Source: JABDBE01 sp963832245 (GTDB lineage Bacteria; Acidobacteriota; Terriglobia; Terriglobales; Acidobacteriaceae). Taken from it: a stretch of DNA of 64,000 nucleotides. Where the stretch lies: positions 124,001 to 188,000 of the forward strand of contig CAWHTG010000001.1 of assembly GCA_963832245.1 (NCBI GenBank), given 5' to 3'. Positions within the stretch are counted from its first letter, which is position 1, and every line of letters begins with the position of its first letter. Positions 33,036 through 41,910 of this stretch are shown here, one piece after another. Both the position numbers and the translations under genes were made by a program. The notes beneath the pieces are model-generated. The model was not told the origin of the DNA. It was given only the letters and a program-made list of their open reading frames with translations, and made no database searches.

Positions 33036-34484
33036 TCAACGAGATGCGCTCTTGGTAGTATTAATCAGCACGGTGACCACGCCGGTCGAACTTTGGTTCA
33101 GAGCGTCCGCGACGCACGCTAGCACGATGTCCAGACGACCATCTTTATTCACATCGGCAACCGCGACTGACGGTGCCTCGGCTCCGCCTGAGGGAAAGGT
33201 TTGCGCCGGTCGGAACGTGCCGTTGCCCCTGCCCTCGAGAACCGTGACTGCGCCGGCATTCGTGGCCGGGTTCGGCGTGCCCCAATTTGATACCACGATG
33301 TCGAGCGTTCCGTCGCCGTTCACATCCGCGGCCACCACGTCGAACGGCGAGTTCTCGGCAGGGTAGTTCACCACGGGCTTAAAAGTTCCATTGCCGTTCC
33401 CGAGCAACACTCCAACGTTGCCTCCGGGAGAGCCTGGACCGCACGCCTCAGGTCCGCAATTCGCTACCAGAATGTCCGGCTTGCCATCCTTATTCACATC
33501 CGCCACCGCTACGGAAACCGTTCCGTACCCACCTGACGGGTAGGTTTTGGCTGTCCGAAATGTTCCATTGCCATTCCCGAGCAGCACGCCAACCGATCCC
33601 TGCGCCGGTGGATAACTGCACTCCGTAGCGCAATAATTCGCTACCACCAGATCGGGCTTCTTGTCGCCATTCACATCTGCTACCGCGACCCAACCGATGG
33701 CATCGAATCCGCCGGTGCCATAGGTCTTAGCCTTCTTGAAGGTTCCGTCGCCGTTCCCCAACAAAATGGCGACCAAGCCCTTTGGACAGCCGTTGCCGCA
33801 CCCGGCTCCCGTGGTTGCAACCGCGAGATCAAGCTTGCCATCGCCGTTCAAATCACCTACCGCTACGTGCGATCCGAAAACGGAGGCCGCGCCCGAGCGG
33901 TAAGTCCGCACCTTCTCGAAAGTTCCGTTCCCTTTCCCCAACAGCACGCCCACGCTCCCCGTCGAACAATCGCTTCCGAGACAACCATTCGCCACCACCA
34001 AGTCAGGCTTGCCGTCGCCGTTAACATCAGCGACGCTGATGGAATAAGCGCTTTCCCCACCGGAGCTGTAATTGACCGCCGCGTGAAATGTCCCATCCCC
34101 CCGGCCAAGCATGACACTTATCGAGCCCTCGGGATCGGTCTTGCCCTGCTGCTGGTTCGCGATAATCAGGTCGGGCTTGCCGTCGCCATTCACGTCGGCA
34201 ATCGCGACCGAGTAAGGGTTGTAGCCGCTCGTTTTATAAGGTACCGCCTTACGGAAACTTACTGGTCCTACAACGGGAGATCGGAAAACTGTTTCGTCGC
34301 TATTGAGCCCGCTGACCGGAGAACCCTGAAGTTCCCCAGCCCCCGGCTGCGCGAAATGTTGCCAAGGCCGGTCATAATCCGGAGTTGAGCCGGTCTCCTG
34401 GGCCGAGGCCGCAAACGTAAAAGCTGCGATCAATAGAAAAACGACGTTGAGATTGCAGACGTGAGCGAAGGATTTGGGCGTCAT
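33036..34484 (-). CDS. Secreted FG-GAP/VCBS repeat protein
   Basis: 482 aa with a signal peptide (VCNLNVVFLLIAAFTFAASA). Seven calcium-type loops of the form DxNxDGxxD are visible (for example DVNGDGKPDLIIAN, DLNGDGKLDLAVAT, DVNKDGRLDIVLAC), each followed by GSVGVLLGNGNGTF-like strands: a seven-bladed beta-propeller as in integrin alpha or extracellular lectin-like proteins. Likely extracellular and calcium-binding. No catalytic domain seen. Gene stands alone on the minus strand with about 280 bp upstream. Confidence 0.85.
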   Translation of the reverse strand: MTPKSFAHVCNLNVVFLLIAAFTFAASAQETGSTPDYDRPWQHFAQPGAGELQGSPVSGLNSDETVFRSPVVGPVSFRKAVPYKTSGYNPYSVAIADVNGDGKPDLIIANQQQGKTDPEGSISVMLGRGDGTFHAAVNYSSGGESAYSISVADVNGDGKPDLVVANGCLGSDCSTGSVGVLLGKGNGTFEKVRTYRSGAASVFGSHVAVGDLNGDGKLDLAVATTGAGCGNGCPKGLVAILLGNGDGTFKKAKTYGTGGFDAIGWVAVADVNGDKKPDLVVANYCATECSYPPAQGSVGVLLGNGNGTFRTAKTYPSGGYGTVSVAVADVNKDGKPDILVANCGPEACGPGSPGGNVGVLLGNGNGTFKPVVNYPAENSPFDVVAADVNGDGTLDIVVSNWGTPNPATNAGAVTVLEGRGNGTFRPAQTFPSGGAEAPSVAVADVNKDGRLDIVLACVADALNQSSTGVVTVLINTTKSASR

Positions 34485-34664
34485 GGAGCCTCCTCGATGG
34501 AATCAATGGGAACACCGTGGAATGCTCCCGGGGTCTTGCCCGACTGTGGGCCGTTGAAACATCGCCCGCTTCGAGCGCGACAATTGTCATTCAGGAGAAG
34601 AAACGGTGTCAAGCTAGAGCTCGACATCACTTGGCATCACCAATGAGATTTCTGCGGGGGACGC

Positions 34665-34692
34665 ACGGGCGGGGACGCCCGCGCCTACATTT
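34665..34692. repeat. GC-rich hairpin repeat (family D) copy 1
   Basis: acgggcggggacgcccgcgcc; a related copy (gcggggcgagggcgcccgcgcc) lies at 52679-52707 between nuoM and nuoL. Confidence 0.5.
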
Positions 34693-34763
34693 TAGGACGT
34701 GTGCACGCTCGGTCGCGATCCTTTTCGGTTCGCGGGTACAATAGGGGCGACGAGGGAACGCTT

Positions 34764-35645
34764 ATGTCAGTTACACGCACAGTTCGCCCGGCGGGGGGGC
34801 GCGCGCCCATGGCTTCTGCGGAGATTCCGCCTGTCCCGTTGACGGTTGAGGGTTACAGCGTGCTGCATCAGATGATGCGGTTTCGCTGGGCGGCTTGGCG
34901 GGCGCTGGGGCCGGCGCACAAGACGGAGATCGTCGATGAGGCCAGCGGGTTGTTCGGGAAGATGGAGTCGAATGCGTCGGGGCAGTCGGGGGTTTATTCG
35001 CTGATTGGGCATAAGGGCGACCTGATGTTTGTCCACTTCCGGCAATCCTTTGAGGAGTTGAATCAGGCGGAATTGCAGCTGGCGGGGTTGCGGCTGAGTG
35101 ATTATCTGGAACCGGCTGCGTCGTATCTGTCGGTGATTGAGCTTGGGCTTTATGAATCCACGATCAAGGTTTACAGCGAGTTGGCGGAACGCGGAGTGGA
35201 GGCGCACTCGGAGGAATGGAATCGGGTGATCAAGGAGACGCTGGCGCGGCAGCGAGAGGCGATGCGGCCTCGGTTGTTTCCGGAGTTGCCGAAGCATCGG
35301 TATCTTTGTTTTTATCCCATGGACCGGCGGCGGGGGGAGGAGAAGAACTGGTATACGGTTCCGATTGAAGAGCGGGCACGGCAGATGAATGAGCATGGGT
35401 TGGTAGGGCGGCGGTATGCGGGCGAGGTGAAGCAGATCATTACGGGGTCGATTGGATTTGATGATTGGGAGTGGGGTGTGGATTTGTTCGCGGAGGATCC
35501 TTTGGTGTTCAAGAAATTGATTTATGAAATGCGGTTCGATGAAGTGAGTGCGGTTTATGCGTTGTTTGGGACATTTTATGTGGGATTGCGCTGCGCTTCG
35601 GGTGAGTTGGGGAAATTGCTAAGTGGGCAGGTGCCGAAGGGTTAG
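34764..35645 (+). CDS. hemQ: Coproheme decarboxylase HemQ (chlorite dismutase family)
   Basis: 293 aa from ATG 34764. Last step of the coproporphyrin-dependent haem route: oxidative decarboxylation of coproheme to haem b. Hallmarks are HKGDLMFVHFRQSFEELNQA, the CFYPMDRRR segment with the reactive tyrosine, EHGLVGRRYAGEVKQIITGS with the haem-ligand histidine, and DDWEWGVDLFAEDPLVFKKL. Length fits HemQ rather than true chlorite dismutase, although the arginine that marks chlorite activity was not mapped. Codon use is G-rich and C-poor compared with genes on the minus strand nearby. Confidence 0.9.
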   Translation: MSVTRTVRPAGGRAPMASAEIPPVPLTVEGYSVLHQMMRFRWAAWRALGPAHKTEIVDEASGLFGKMESNASGQSGVYSLIGHKGDLMFVHFRQSFEELNQAELQLAGLRLSDYLEPAASYLSVIELGLYESTIKVYSELAERGVEAHSEEWNRVIKETLARQREAMRPRLFPELPKHRYLCFYPMDRRRGEEKNWYTVPIEERARQMNEHGLVGRRYAGEVKQIITGSIGFDDWEWGVDLFAEDPLVFKKLIYEMRFDEVSAVYALFGTFYVGLRCASGELGKLLSGQVPKG

Positions 35646-35663
35646 CCGAGAAAAATATTGCCT

Positions 35664-35724
35664 CTGGGGCTGAAGCCCGATCTGTTCGCGGCTTGACCGG
35701 CACGGCTGAAGCCGTGCCCTCCCA
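35664..35724. repeat. Family A composite repeat, best-preserved copy
   Basis: ggggctgaagccc, 20-odd bases, then ggcacggctgaagccgtgcc and CTCCC. Confidence 0.85.
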
Positions 35725-35765
35725 AGCAAAGCATTTATAAGTTCCGCGGTTTGTCTGGAGACCAA

Positions 35766-36167
35766 ATGGCTACGCTTGGATTCGTTGAATATGCAGACGC
35801 GAGCCCGGAGGTGCGGGCGGTTTATGACGACATTATGGCTGTGCGCAAGACGGACTGGATCAATAATTTCTGGAAGGCGATTGCCAACGATCCCGTCACT
35901 CTCAAGAGAACTTGGGAAGATATCAAGCAGATTATGGCGCCGGGGGCGCTGGATCCGTTGACCAAGGAGTTGATTTATGTGGCGGTCAGCGTCAGCAACC
36001 AGTGTGATTATTGCATTGCTTCGCATACCGTGTCGGCGAGAAAGAAAGGGATGACGGATGCGATGTTCAAGGAGTTGATGGCGGTGGTGGGGATGGCGAA
36101 TGAGACCAATCGGTTGGTCGCGGGATATCAGGTGGAGGTTGACGAGCAGTTTAAGACGGGTCGTTAG
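35766..36167 (+). CDS. Carboxymuconolactone decarboxylase/AhpD-like protein
   Basis: 133 aa from ATG 35766. All-helical CMD fold with the redox CxxC-x3-H: SNQCDYCIASHTVSARKKGM. Such proteins are alkylhydroperoxidase-type peroxidases or decarboxylases; CxxC plus His favours peroxidase. GGAG lies 6-7 bases before the ATG. It follows hemQ by 120 bp with a repeat between, so it may share its transcript. Its stop overlaps the stop of the convergent ATL gene by four bases. Confidence 0.9.
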   Translation: MATLGFVEYADASPEVRAVYDDIMAVRKTDWINNFWKAIANDPVTLKRTWEDIKQIMAPGALDPLTKELIYVAVSVSNQCDYCIASHTVSARKKGMTDAMFKELMAVVGMANETNRLVAGYQVEVDEQFKTGR

Positions 36168-36541
36168 CCCTTGGTCGTTCGCCGTCGGCCGGAAGTTGGC
36201 CGGCCGGTTCTTTTCTTCTTTTTTCGTGTGGCCGCGGTTCGATTTTTCACTCGCGGGAATTTGAATTCATGTTGCTTCATATCCACGCGACATCCTCGAA
36301 AGGTTACTCCTTCGGATTCCAGCCGCAGGCGCTGTTCGACGGCCGAGTCTCCGCGTAGTTTGATTGCGCCTCCGGCGCCGAGCACTCTTTGCCACGGCAC
36401 GTCGAAGGAACGGCGCAGAGTGGCAACGACCTGTCGGGCGGCTCCGGGATATCCTGCGGCGTGCGCGATAGCGCCGTAAGTTGAAACTTTGCCGCGAGGA
36501 ATTTTGCGGATCGTGGCCAGGATGCGGGTGTGCATGGTCAT
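36164..36541 (-). CDS. Alkyltransferase-like protein (ATL), MGMT fold without active cysteine
   Basis: About 125 aa. IPRGKVSTYGAIAHAAGYPG is the DNA-binding helix-turn-helix region of O6-alkylguanine transferases, but the active site PCHRV reads VPWQRVLGAGGAI here: Cys to Trp and His to Gln. That is the ATL signature, proteins that bind O6-alkylguanine lesions and pass them to nucleotide excision repair. A long Arg/Lys tail (RTAATRKKKKRTGRP) follows. Start is uncertain: ATG 36541, 36535 or 36595. It faces the CMD gene. Confidence 0.86.
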   Translation of the reverse strand: MTMHTRILATIRKIPRGKVSTYGAIAHAAGYPGAARQVVATLRRSFDVPWQRVLGAGGAIKLRGDSAVEQRLRLESEGVTFRGCRVDMKQHEFKFPRVKNRTAATRKKKKRTGRPTSGRRRTTKG

Positions 36542-36606
36542 GTCCGTGGTCGTTTCATGATGATTCTCCGGACAAAGGATGCCGTGGCACACCAAACTGC
36601 GCTAGG

Positions 36607-36963
36607 TCACGCTACCGCGCCTTTGCGGAACGAGTCGAGGGCTTGTTGTTCACTGTCGTAGACATCAAAAATAGTCACCAGTTTCGTTACCTGGAGCAAG
36701 TCGCCGACGCGGGGGGTCAGGTTGGCTAGCTTAATACAGCCGCCGTTGTTGCGGGCGGAGGTATATAGCGCGACCAGGGTTCCCAGGCCTCCGCTATCGA
36801 TGTAGTTAACGCCGGACAGGTTGAGAATGATGCGCTTGCTCTGGGTGATCACCATTTTCACGGTATCGCGCAGGTCGGCGGATTCTTCACCAAAGACAAT
36901 GCGGCCACTGCAATCGACGACTACGATGTCGTCCACGGTGCGGACGGTCAGTTTCAGTTGCAT
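36607..36963 (-). CDS. STAS-domain anti-sigma factor antagonist
   Basis: 118 aa from ATG 36963, with GAGGAGG 6 bases ahead. STAS fold of the SpoIIAA/RsbV type: VVDCSGRIVFGEESADLRDT and the phosphorylation site NYIDSGGLGTL with S57. In the known partner-switching scheme the unphosphorylated form binds an anti-sigma kinase. No kinase (RsbW-type) or phosphatase gene is seen nearby, so its partner is elsewhere. Divergent from dnaX across 257 bp. Confidence 0.94.
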   Translation of the reverse strand: MQLKLTVRTVDDIVVVDCSGRIVFGEESADLRDTVKMVITQSKRIILNLSGVNYIDSGGLGTLVALYTSARNNGGCIKLANLTPRVGDLLQVTKLVTIFDVYDSEQQALDSFRKGAVA

Positions 36964-37199
36964 GAAGCCCTCCTCGGGCTGAAAGCCAAGCAAGAAGCCT
37001 ACTCTGTGGAGTATGTCTTTCGCAAGGCCTTGTTCGCGCAGGAGCGGTTGCCTTGCGAACCGCCTCGCTTCGCTCGGTCCCGGACGAGGCACCCACCCCA
37101 TCAAGCCAAATGCGGGCTTGATGGGGACCCCGGCGTCCGGGGCTACATGGACTTTGCCATCCCGCATTACGCGGGCGTCGCGAAGGTTCTGGCATCACG

Positions 37200-37205
37200 T
37201 ATAAT
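37200..37205 (+). promoter_or_regulatory. TATAAT box close to the dnaX start
   Basis: Perfect -10 hexamer 16 bases before ATG 37221, so transcription would begin only about 8-9 bases ahead of the start: a near-leaderless mRNA. The -35 is weak. The rest of 36964-37199 shows no other signal. Confidence 0.4.
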
Positions 37206-37220
37206 CGAGCTTTCACCATC

Positions 37221-39053
37221 ATGAGTTATCAGGTTCTGGCGCGCAAATACCGTCCGCAGAAATTCTCCGAGGTGATAGGGCAGGAGCATGTTACGCGGAC
37301 GCTGAAGAACGCGATAGAGCAGGGGCGCACGGCTCATGGATATATCTTCAGCGGGCACCGGGGGATTGGCAAAACGACAGTGGCCCGGATTCTGGGCATG
37401 GCGCTGAACTGCAGGTCTTCGATTGGGGCGGGGGATAAGCCGGTGACGGAACCGTGCGGGGTTTGCGAATCTTGCACCGAGATTCGCGCGGGGAATTCGG
37501 TTGATGTGATTGAGATCGACGCCGCTACCAACCGCGGGATTGATGAGATTCGCGAGTTGCGTGAGGCGGCGCGCTATCGTCCGGCGCGGGATCGCTTCAA
37601 GATCTACATTCTCGATGAGGCGCACCAGATTACCGATGCGGCCTTCAATGCGTTGCTAAAGACGTTGGAGGAGCCTCCGAGCCACGTGGTGTTCATGCTG
37701 GCTACGACTCAGCCGGAGGATATTCCGCAGACGATTCGCTCGCGCTGCCAGCACTTCAGTTTCCGGGCGGTTCGCTTTGAGGAAATTCTGGGACAACTGA
37801 AAGATCTTTCCGGCAGAGAGAACATCGAAGCCGACGAAGATGCCCTCGCGCTTTTGGCTGAGGCGGGGGACGGGTCGATACGCGATGCGCTCTCCATCCT
37901 CGATCAGGCTATTGCCTGTTGCGATGGGCGGCTTACGGCCGAAAGTGTACGGCAATTAGTTGGCGCCGCGCCTTCCACGGTCTTGGAAGAAGTGATGCAG
38001 GCGGTGGCGCGGAGTTCGAGCGAGGAAGTGTTGCGATTAGTAGACCGGCTGATCAGCGAAGGGCATAGTCCAACTCATTTCGCGCGGCAGATGGTGCGGT
38101 TTCTGCGTAATACCGTGGTCGCCAAGATCGCCGGTGGAGAGTCTTCTCTGCTGCAGATTTCCGGAGATGAGCGGGCGCGGGTGGCGCGGGTCGCAGAACT
38201 GTTCAGCGAAGAGGATTTGGCGCGGTATTTGCAGATCATGTTGCGCACGCACGGGGAGTTGGGGTATCGGCAGGAACAACGGTTTCATCTGGAGTTGGGT
38301 CTGCTGAAGATGTCGCACGCGCAGCGCTTACTGCCGATTGAAGAGTTGTTGAGCGCAGCGGGCGTCGGCGTAAGCGGTCCCAAGGTGGCGGGCAGGCCGA
38401 TGGTTGTTCCTGATGCGAGGAAGCCGGAATCGCCGGCGACGGCTAGAGCGAACCAGGTTTCGCCCTTCGCGGCGGACTCAGCACGAAAAAGCAGTGGCAA
38501 ACCCCAGCTTTTGACTGACGATAGAAACGCAGAAGCCATGCCTGCTTCCGCTACTGGTAGGGCGACAGCTCAGGTGATCATGGGGGCGGCGGTGGCGGTG
38601 GCTGCGCTCGAAGAATCCGCCAGGCCAGAGAGCACTGCAGAAAAGCAACCGGCCCGGACGACCGAACTGGGCCACGAACCTTTGCGCGAATCAGTGTTGA
38701 ATGCGTTGGCGGCGGGCGGTCATCAGATGCTGGTTTCGATGCTGGAAGGCGGCGAGTGGCAGGTCGAGGGCAACGAACTGGTAATCAAAGTGGCTCCGTC
38801 GGCAACTGTAATCGATATGACGCTGGGAGCAGACGCCAAGCGGTTGGCGATTGCGACGGCGAGTGGGGTTGCGGGGCGGGCGCTGAAATTGAAAGTGATT
38901 CCAGGTAATGGGACGGCTAGCGCGGCAACGAGTCGCTCCTCCTCCAACGGCGGAGGACGCAGCCGGGCAGAGCAGGATCCGATTGTCCGAAGGATGAAAG
39001 AAAAGTTTGGGGCGGAGATTCGGACGATTATTGATTACAAAGAAAGACGCTGA
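37221..39053 (+). CDS. dnaX: DNA polymerase III subunit gamma/tau
   Basis: 610 aa clamp-loader ATPase. Starts YQVLARKYRPQKFSEVIGQE; Walker A GHRGIGKTT at residues 45-53; zinc-site cysteines in CGVCESC; Walker B LDEAHQ; SRC motif IRSRCQHFSF. Tau-type C-terminal part is long and Ala/Ser/Gly-rich before a basic end. A programmed frameshift site for a short gamma form was not recognised. Followed by ybaB and recR, the usual order. Confidence 0.97.
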   Translation: MSYQVLARKYRPQKFSEVIGQEHVTRTLKNAIEQGRTAHGYIFSGHRGIGKTTVARILGMALNCRSSIGAGDKPVTEPCGVCESCTEIRAGNSVDVIEIDAATNRGIDEIRELREAARYRPARDRFKIYILDEAHQITDAAFNALLKTLEEPPSHVVFMLATTQPEDIPQTIRSRCQHFSFRAVRFEEILGQLKDLSGRENIEADEDALALLAEAGDGSIRDALSILDQAIACCDGRLTAESVRQLVGAAPSTVLEEVMQAVARSSSEEVLRLVDRLISEGHSPTHFARQMVRFLRNTVVAKIAGGESSLLQISGDERARVARVAELFSEEDLARYLQIMLRTHGELGYRQEQRFHLELGLLKMSHAQRLLPIEELLSAAGVGVSGPKVAGRPMVVPDARKPESPATARANQVSPFAADSARKSSGKPQLLTDDRNAEAMPASATGRATAQVIMGAAVAVAALEESARPESTAEKQPARTTELGHEPLRESVLNALAAGGHQMLVSMLEGGEWQVEGNELVIKVAPSATVIDMTLGADAKRLAIATASGVAGRALKLKVIPGNGTASAATSRSSSNGGGRSRAEQDPIVRRMKEKFGAEIRTIIDYKERR

Positions 39054-39098
39054 GGACGGGAATTAGGCTTCAGGCGTCGGGCTTCAGGAGTTTGAGTT

Positions 39099-39422
39099 TT
39101 GTTTGGGAAGGCTGAAATGGGTGGATTCAATTTGCAGGAATTGATGTCGCAGGCCAAGCGGCAATATGAAGTGCTGCAAAAGAAGATGGAAGAGACCGTG
39201 GTTGAAGGCTCCTCCGGTGGCGGAAGTGTGGTGGTGAAGATGGACGGCCGCAAACAGGTGTTGAGCATGAAGATTGATCCTGAGGCGGTGAAGAGCGGTG
39301 ACGTGGAAATGCTGCAGGACTTGGTGGCCGCGGCGATCAACGGGGCGAGCCGGAAGGTGGATGAAGCCATGCAATCGAGCATGAGTGGAATGCTGGGCGG
39401 GATGGGGATACCGGGAATGTGA
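39099..39422 (+). CDS. YbaB/EbfC nucleoid-associated protein
   Basis: 107 aa from TTG 39099, which has AGGAG 8 bases upstream and gives the common N-terminus MFGK; ATG 39117 is the other choice. Helix-rich ends (LQELMSQAKRQYEVLQKKME) around a beta sheet (GSVVVKMDGRKQVLSMKIDP) and a Met/Gly tail (GMLGGMGIPGM) fit the family. These dimeric proteins bind DNA and sit in the dnaX-recR operon in most bacteria. Confidence 0.93.
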   Translation: MFGKAEMGGFNLQELMSQAKRQYEVLQKKMEETVVEGSSGGGSVVVKMDGRKQVLSMKIDPEAVKSGDVEMLQDLVAAAINGASRKVDEAMQSSMSGMLGGMGIPGM

Positions 39423-39459
39423 ACCTTGGAAATTGTTTATGGAGCAGCGTCGAACCCAG

Positions 39460-39543
39460 GGATGAAAGCCGGATTTTCAGCGACGTGCCGAAAGCCGTAC
39501 ACAAGCAATGGACGGCGCGGCTGAAGCCTCGCCCCTTCAAAAC
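39460..39543. repeat. Family A composite repeat inside the dnaX-recR operon
   Basis: gatgaaagccggattttcag, then gacggcgcggctgaagcctc and gccccttcaaaac. It separates ybaB from recR by about 220 bp. Confidence 0.65.
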
Positions 39544-39641
39544 TTGATCCTGCGTAGCCCCGACAAGGCTATTTGTGATGCAGATTACAGCGACCTCTCA
39601 ATTGCTCAATTTCCAAGTTACACAATTGGACAATCACCCCC

Positions 39642-40241
39642 ATGTCTAAATTTGCGGAGCCGATGGCGCGGCTGATCGAGGAACTGAAGAAGCTGCCAGG
39701 CATTGGCAGCAAGAGCGCGCAGCGGCTTGGGTTTCACATCCTGCGATCGAATGATGAGGATGCGGAGGCGCTGGCTGCGGCGGTGCGCGACGTGAAGGCC
39801 AAGTTGCGTCTTTGTTCCATTTGCAACAACATCACGGATGTTGATCCTTGCGTTTACTGCAGCAGCGCGACGCGCAACCAGCGGATGGTTTGCGTGGTTG
39901 AAGAACCAACCAACATTGGGGCTATCGAAAAGACCAAGCATTTTAACGGCGTTTATCACGTGCTGCATGGATCGATTTCGCCGCTGCACGGAGTTGGCCC
40001 GGAACAACTGCGCATTTCCAACTTGATGCGGCGCGTGGACGATGGGCAAGTGGACGAGGTCATTCTCGCGACCAATCCAACCGTGGAGGGTGAGGCCACT
40101 GCGACTTACCTTTCGGGGAAATTGCGGCGGGAGGGGCTCAGGGTGACGCGGATCGCGATGGGCATTCCGGTAGGCAGCGATATCGAATATGCCGACGAGA
40201 TTACGATGTTGAAGTCGATGGAGGGCCGCCGGGAACTCTAA
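39642..40241 (+). CDS. recR: Recombination protein RecR
   Basis: 199 aa. Helix-hairpin-helix LKKLPGIGSKSAQRLGFHIL, zinc finger CSICNNITDVDPCVYC, TOPRIM part VCVVEEPTNIGAIEKTK and C-terminal VPVGSDIEYADEIT-type end (here GIPVGSDIEYADEITMLKS). Acts with RecO/RecF in gap repair. Conserved position after ybaB supports it. Confidence 0.98.
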   Translation: MSKFAEPMARLIEELKKLPGIGSKSAQRLGFHILRSNDEDAEALAAAVRDVKAKLRLCSICNNITDVDPCVYCSSATRNQRMVCVVEEPTNIGAIEKTKHFNGVYHVLHGSISPLHGVGPEQLRISNLMRRVDDGQVDEVILATNPTVEGEATATYLSGKLRREGLRVTRIAMGIPVGSDIEYADEITMLKSMEGRREL

Positions 40242-40461
40242 ACTGTGATAGCCAAGACTTGACCTTGCAGGCATCCTGTCAAATGGGGTCGCTGCTGTCA
40301 GGCAGACCATTAGGCGGATGTTCATCACAATGGCTGCTGAGAGGGCGAAGAAACGGCGCACGCTTCGTGCCAACGCCTGTTAACGTCACCTGAGAAATCA
40401 TGTCATTGACATTCGATTCTTAGGAGGCGGATAATTCTCACGCTCTTCGGACGGAGGGTTT

Positions 40462-41361
40462 ATGAAGCGCTCTTCCGGACCCCGTAAGACTGCCAGCGTT
40501 CCTGAATTACACCATCAGCAGCTCAACATGTGTGCCCTCGCGTGGGTGGTGACCAGTTTGCTTGTCTTAACCCAACCGTCGAGAGCGAAAATTGTCTACA
40601 CACCAACCCACGTCAACGTGGATAGCCCTTACAATCTCGACCTGAACCACGACGGAGTAACCGACTTCACGTTGCCGCAAAACCACTTCACCAGTACCTG
40701 TGGCACTGGCGGGAAAGGGGATGATCTTGAAGCGACGCCAACCTACGGCAACGGCGTAGTCGGAGCTGTCAAATCCGGAGCGGACGCACTCGAACGGGGC
40801 GTGAAAATCGGGCCCAACCAGAGTTTCGTTTCCGGTACGGTTAGCATGGCGTTGGTCTTGTCAGGTTATCTTGGGGCTAGGCTTTGCGTCTATCGGCACT
40901 CCATCTCAGGTAACTGGGTCAACGTCTCAAACCGTTACCTTGGGCTGTCGTTCCAGATTAATGGAAAGACGCACTACGGATGGGCGCGGCTAAGCGTTCA
41001 AACGGGCTACGTCTTCATCCATGCCACGTTGACCGGATACGCCTACGAAGACATCGCGGGCAAGTCAATCAACGCTGGCCAGACCAGAGGCGGCGCGGAC
41101 GTGCGGAATGAAGAAGGTTTCGACACGGGAGCTTTCTTCATGAGCCCAATAGACAGTCTTCAACCCGCCCCATCCGGCTTACTGAGCAACCCTTCCTTGA
41201 ACCCGCAGTTTTGCCTGCGACGGGGTTCGCAGTGCCGTCCAGGCCGTCGGCCTTATTGTTGCCGTGGATTGGTTTGCGCTTTCGGAGGTAACCGTTTTTT
41301 TTGCTTCAAGTCACCGCAGGCCGAAGGCGCCGTTCAGGATACGCTCCCAGCAGACCAATGA
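40462..41361 (+). CDS. Secreted protein with C-terminal knottin-like cysteine motif
   Basis: 299 aa. Signal peptide near residues 22-42 (MCALAWVVTSLLVLTQPSRA). Residues 43-210 form a beta-rich domain with a calcium-type loop (DLNHDGVTDF) and YLGLSFQINGKTHYGWARLS, a pattern shared by many secreted bacterial proteins that I cannot name further. Residues 251-281 carry six cysteines with spacing C-x6-C-x7-CC-x4-C-x8-C (C251, C258, C266, C267, C272, C281) and a CCRGLVC core: the inhibitor cystine knot layout known from toxins and plant inhibitors. CGGAGGG lies 4-6 bases before ATG. Function unknown. Confidence 0.75.
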   Translation: MKRSSGPRKTASVPELHHQQLNMCALAWVVTSLLVLTQPSRAKIVYTPTHVNVDSPYNLDLNHDGVTDFTLPQNHFTSTCGTGGKGDDLEATPTYGNGVVGAVKSGADALERGVKIGPNQSFVSGTVSMALVLSGYLGARLCVYRHSISGNWVNVSNRYLGLSFQINGKTHYGWARLSVQTGYVFIHATLTGYAYEDIAGKSINAGQTRGGADVRNEEGFDTGAFFMSPIDSLQPAPSGLLSNPSLNPQFCLRRGSQCRPGRRPYCCRGLVCAFGGNRFFCFKSPQAEGAVQDTLPADQ

Positions 41362-41762
41362 ACCAACATGAAGCGCAGCAGGGGCAAGTTTGCTTGCATT
41401 GGCACAGCCGCCTGAGGCGAACATACGGATGAGGACTGACGTGTCAGTGAAGGGGGTCACACCTTGATGTGCGGTAGTGGCCAAAAACCCCATGCGCGAA
41501 GGTGGTCAAACCTTAGCTGCTGTAACATCGCCATTACACCCAAAATCCCCCTGTCGAAGACCAATCTGTGTCCGATACGTAGAAACTCGCCAACGCTGTC
41601 CGTAAGGTCGAGTCGGAGCTATTACATCTAAACCCTTTTTTCAGAGTTTCTATAAAGCATAGCCGCAATGCGCAAACCAAGCGTAAGCGTTGGTGCGCGT
41701 TCAACGGCCTCAGTTCCGAATCGTGCTTTATGATTGACGGCATGACCCAAATCCGATAATCT

Positions 41763-41790
41763 TCTACAAGATACATTATCTACAAGATAA
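41763..41790. promoter_or_regulatory. Tandem operator-like sites (TCTACAAGATA and TTATCTACAAGATAA)
   Basis: The second site is a 15-bp inverted repeat identical to that at 21948-21962 read on the other strand. The two copies here are 13 bp apart, centre to centre about one helical turn plus. No gene is placed to use them. Confidence 0.5.
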
Positions 41791-41910
41791 GATTTGATCT
41801 TTGACGATCCCACCCAGGCGATGGTGTGGCTTTGACCGCGCGCCAAAGGCCGAACCGATCTCGGTTCCAAAAGGGGACGAAAGATTGCTTCGCGCCCACT
41901 CTAACTCCCA

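Noticed and set aside
34764..35645. True chlorite dismutase
   Set aside because: Sequence motifs and length fit HemQ; chlorite enzymes need a distal Arg that was not seen in the YPMDRRR context.
38481..38500. Possible dnaX frameshift site (cgaaaaagc)
   Set aside because: Only five A residues and no downstream hairpin or stop in the shifted frame that would give a gamma form was confirmed.
41534..41870. Two 80-codon minus-strand frames
   Set aside because: They overlap the operator-like sites, lack start signals and look like chance frames.
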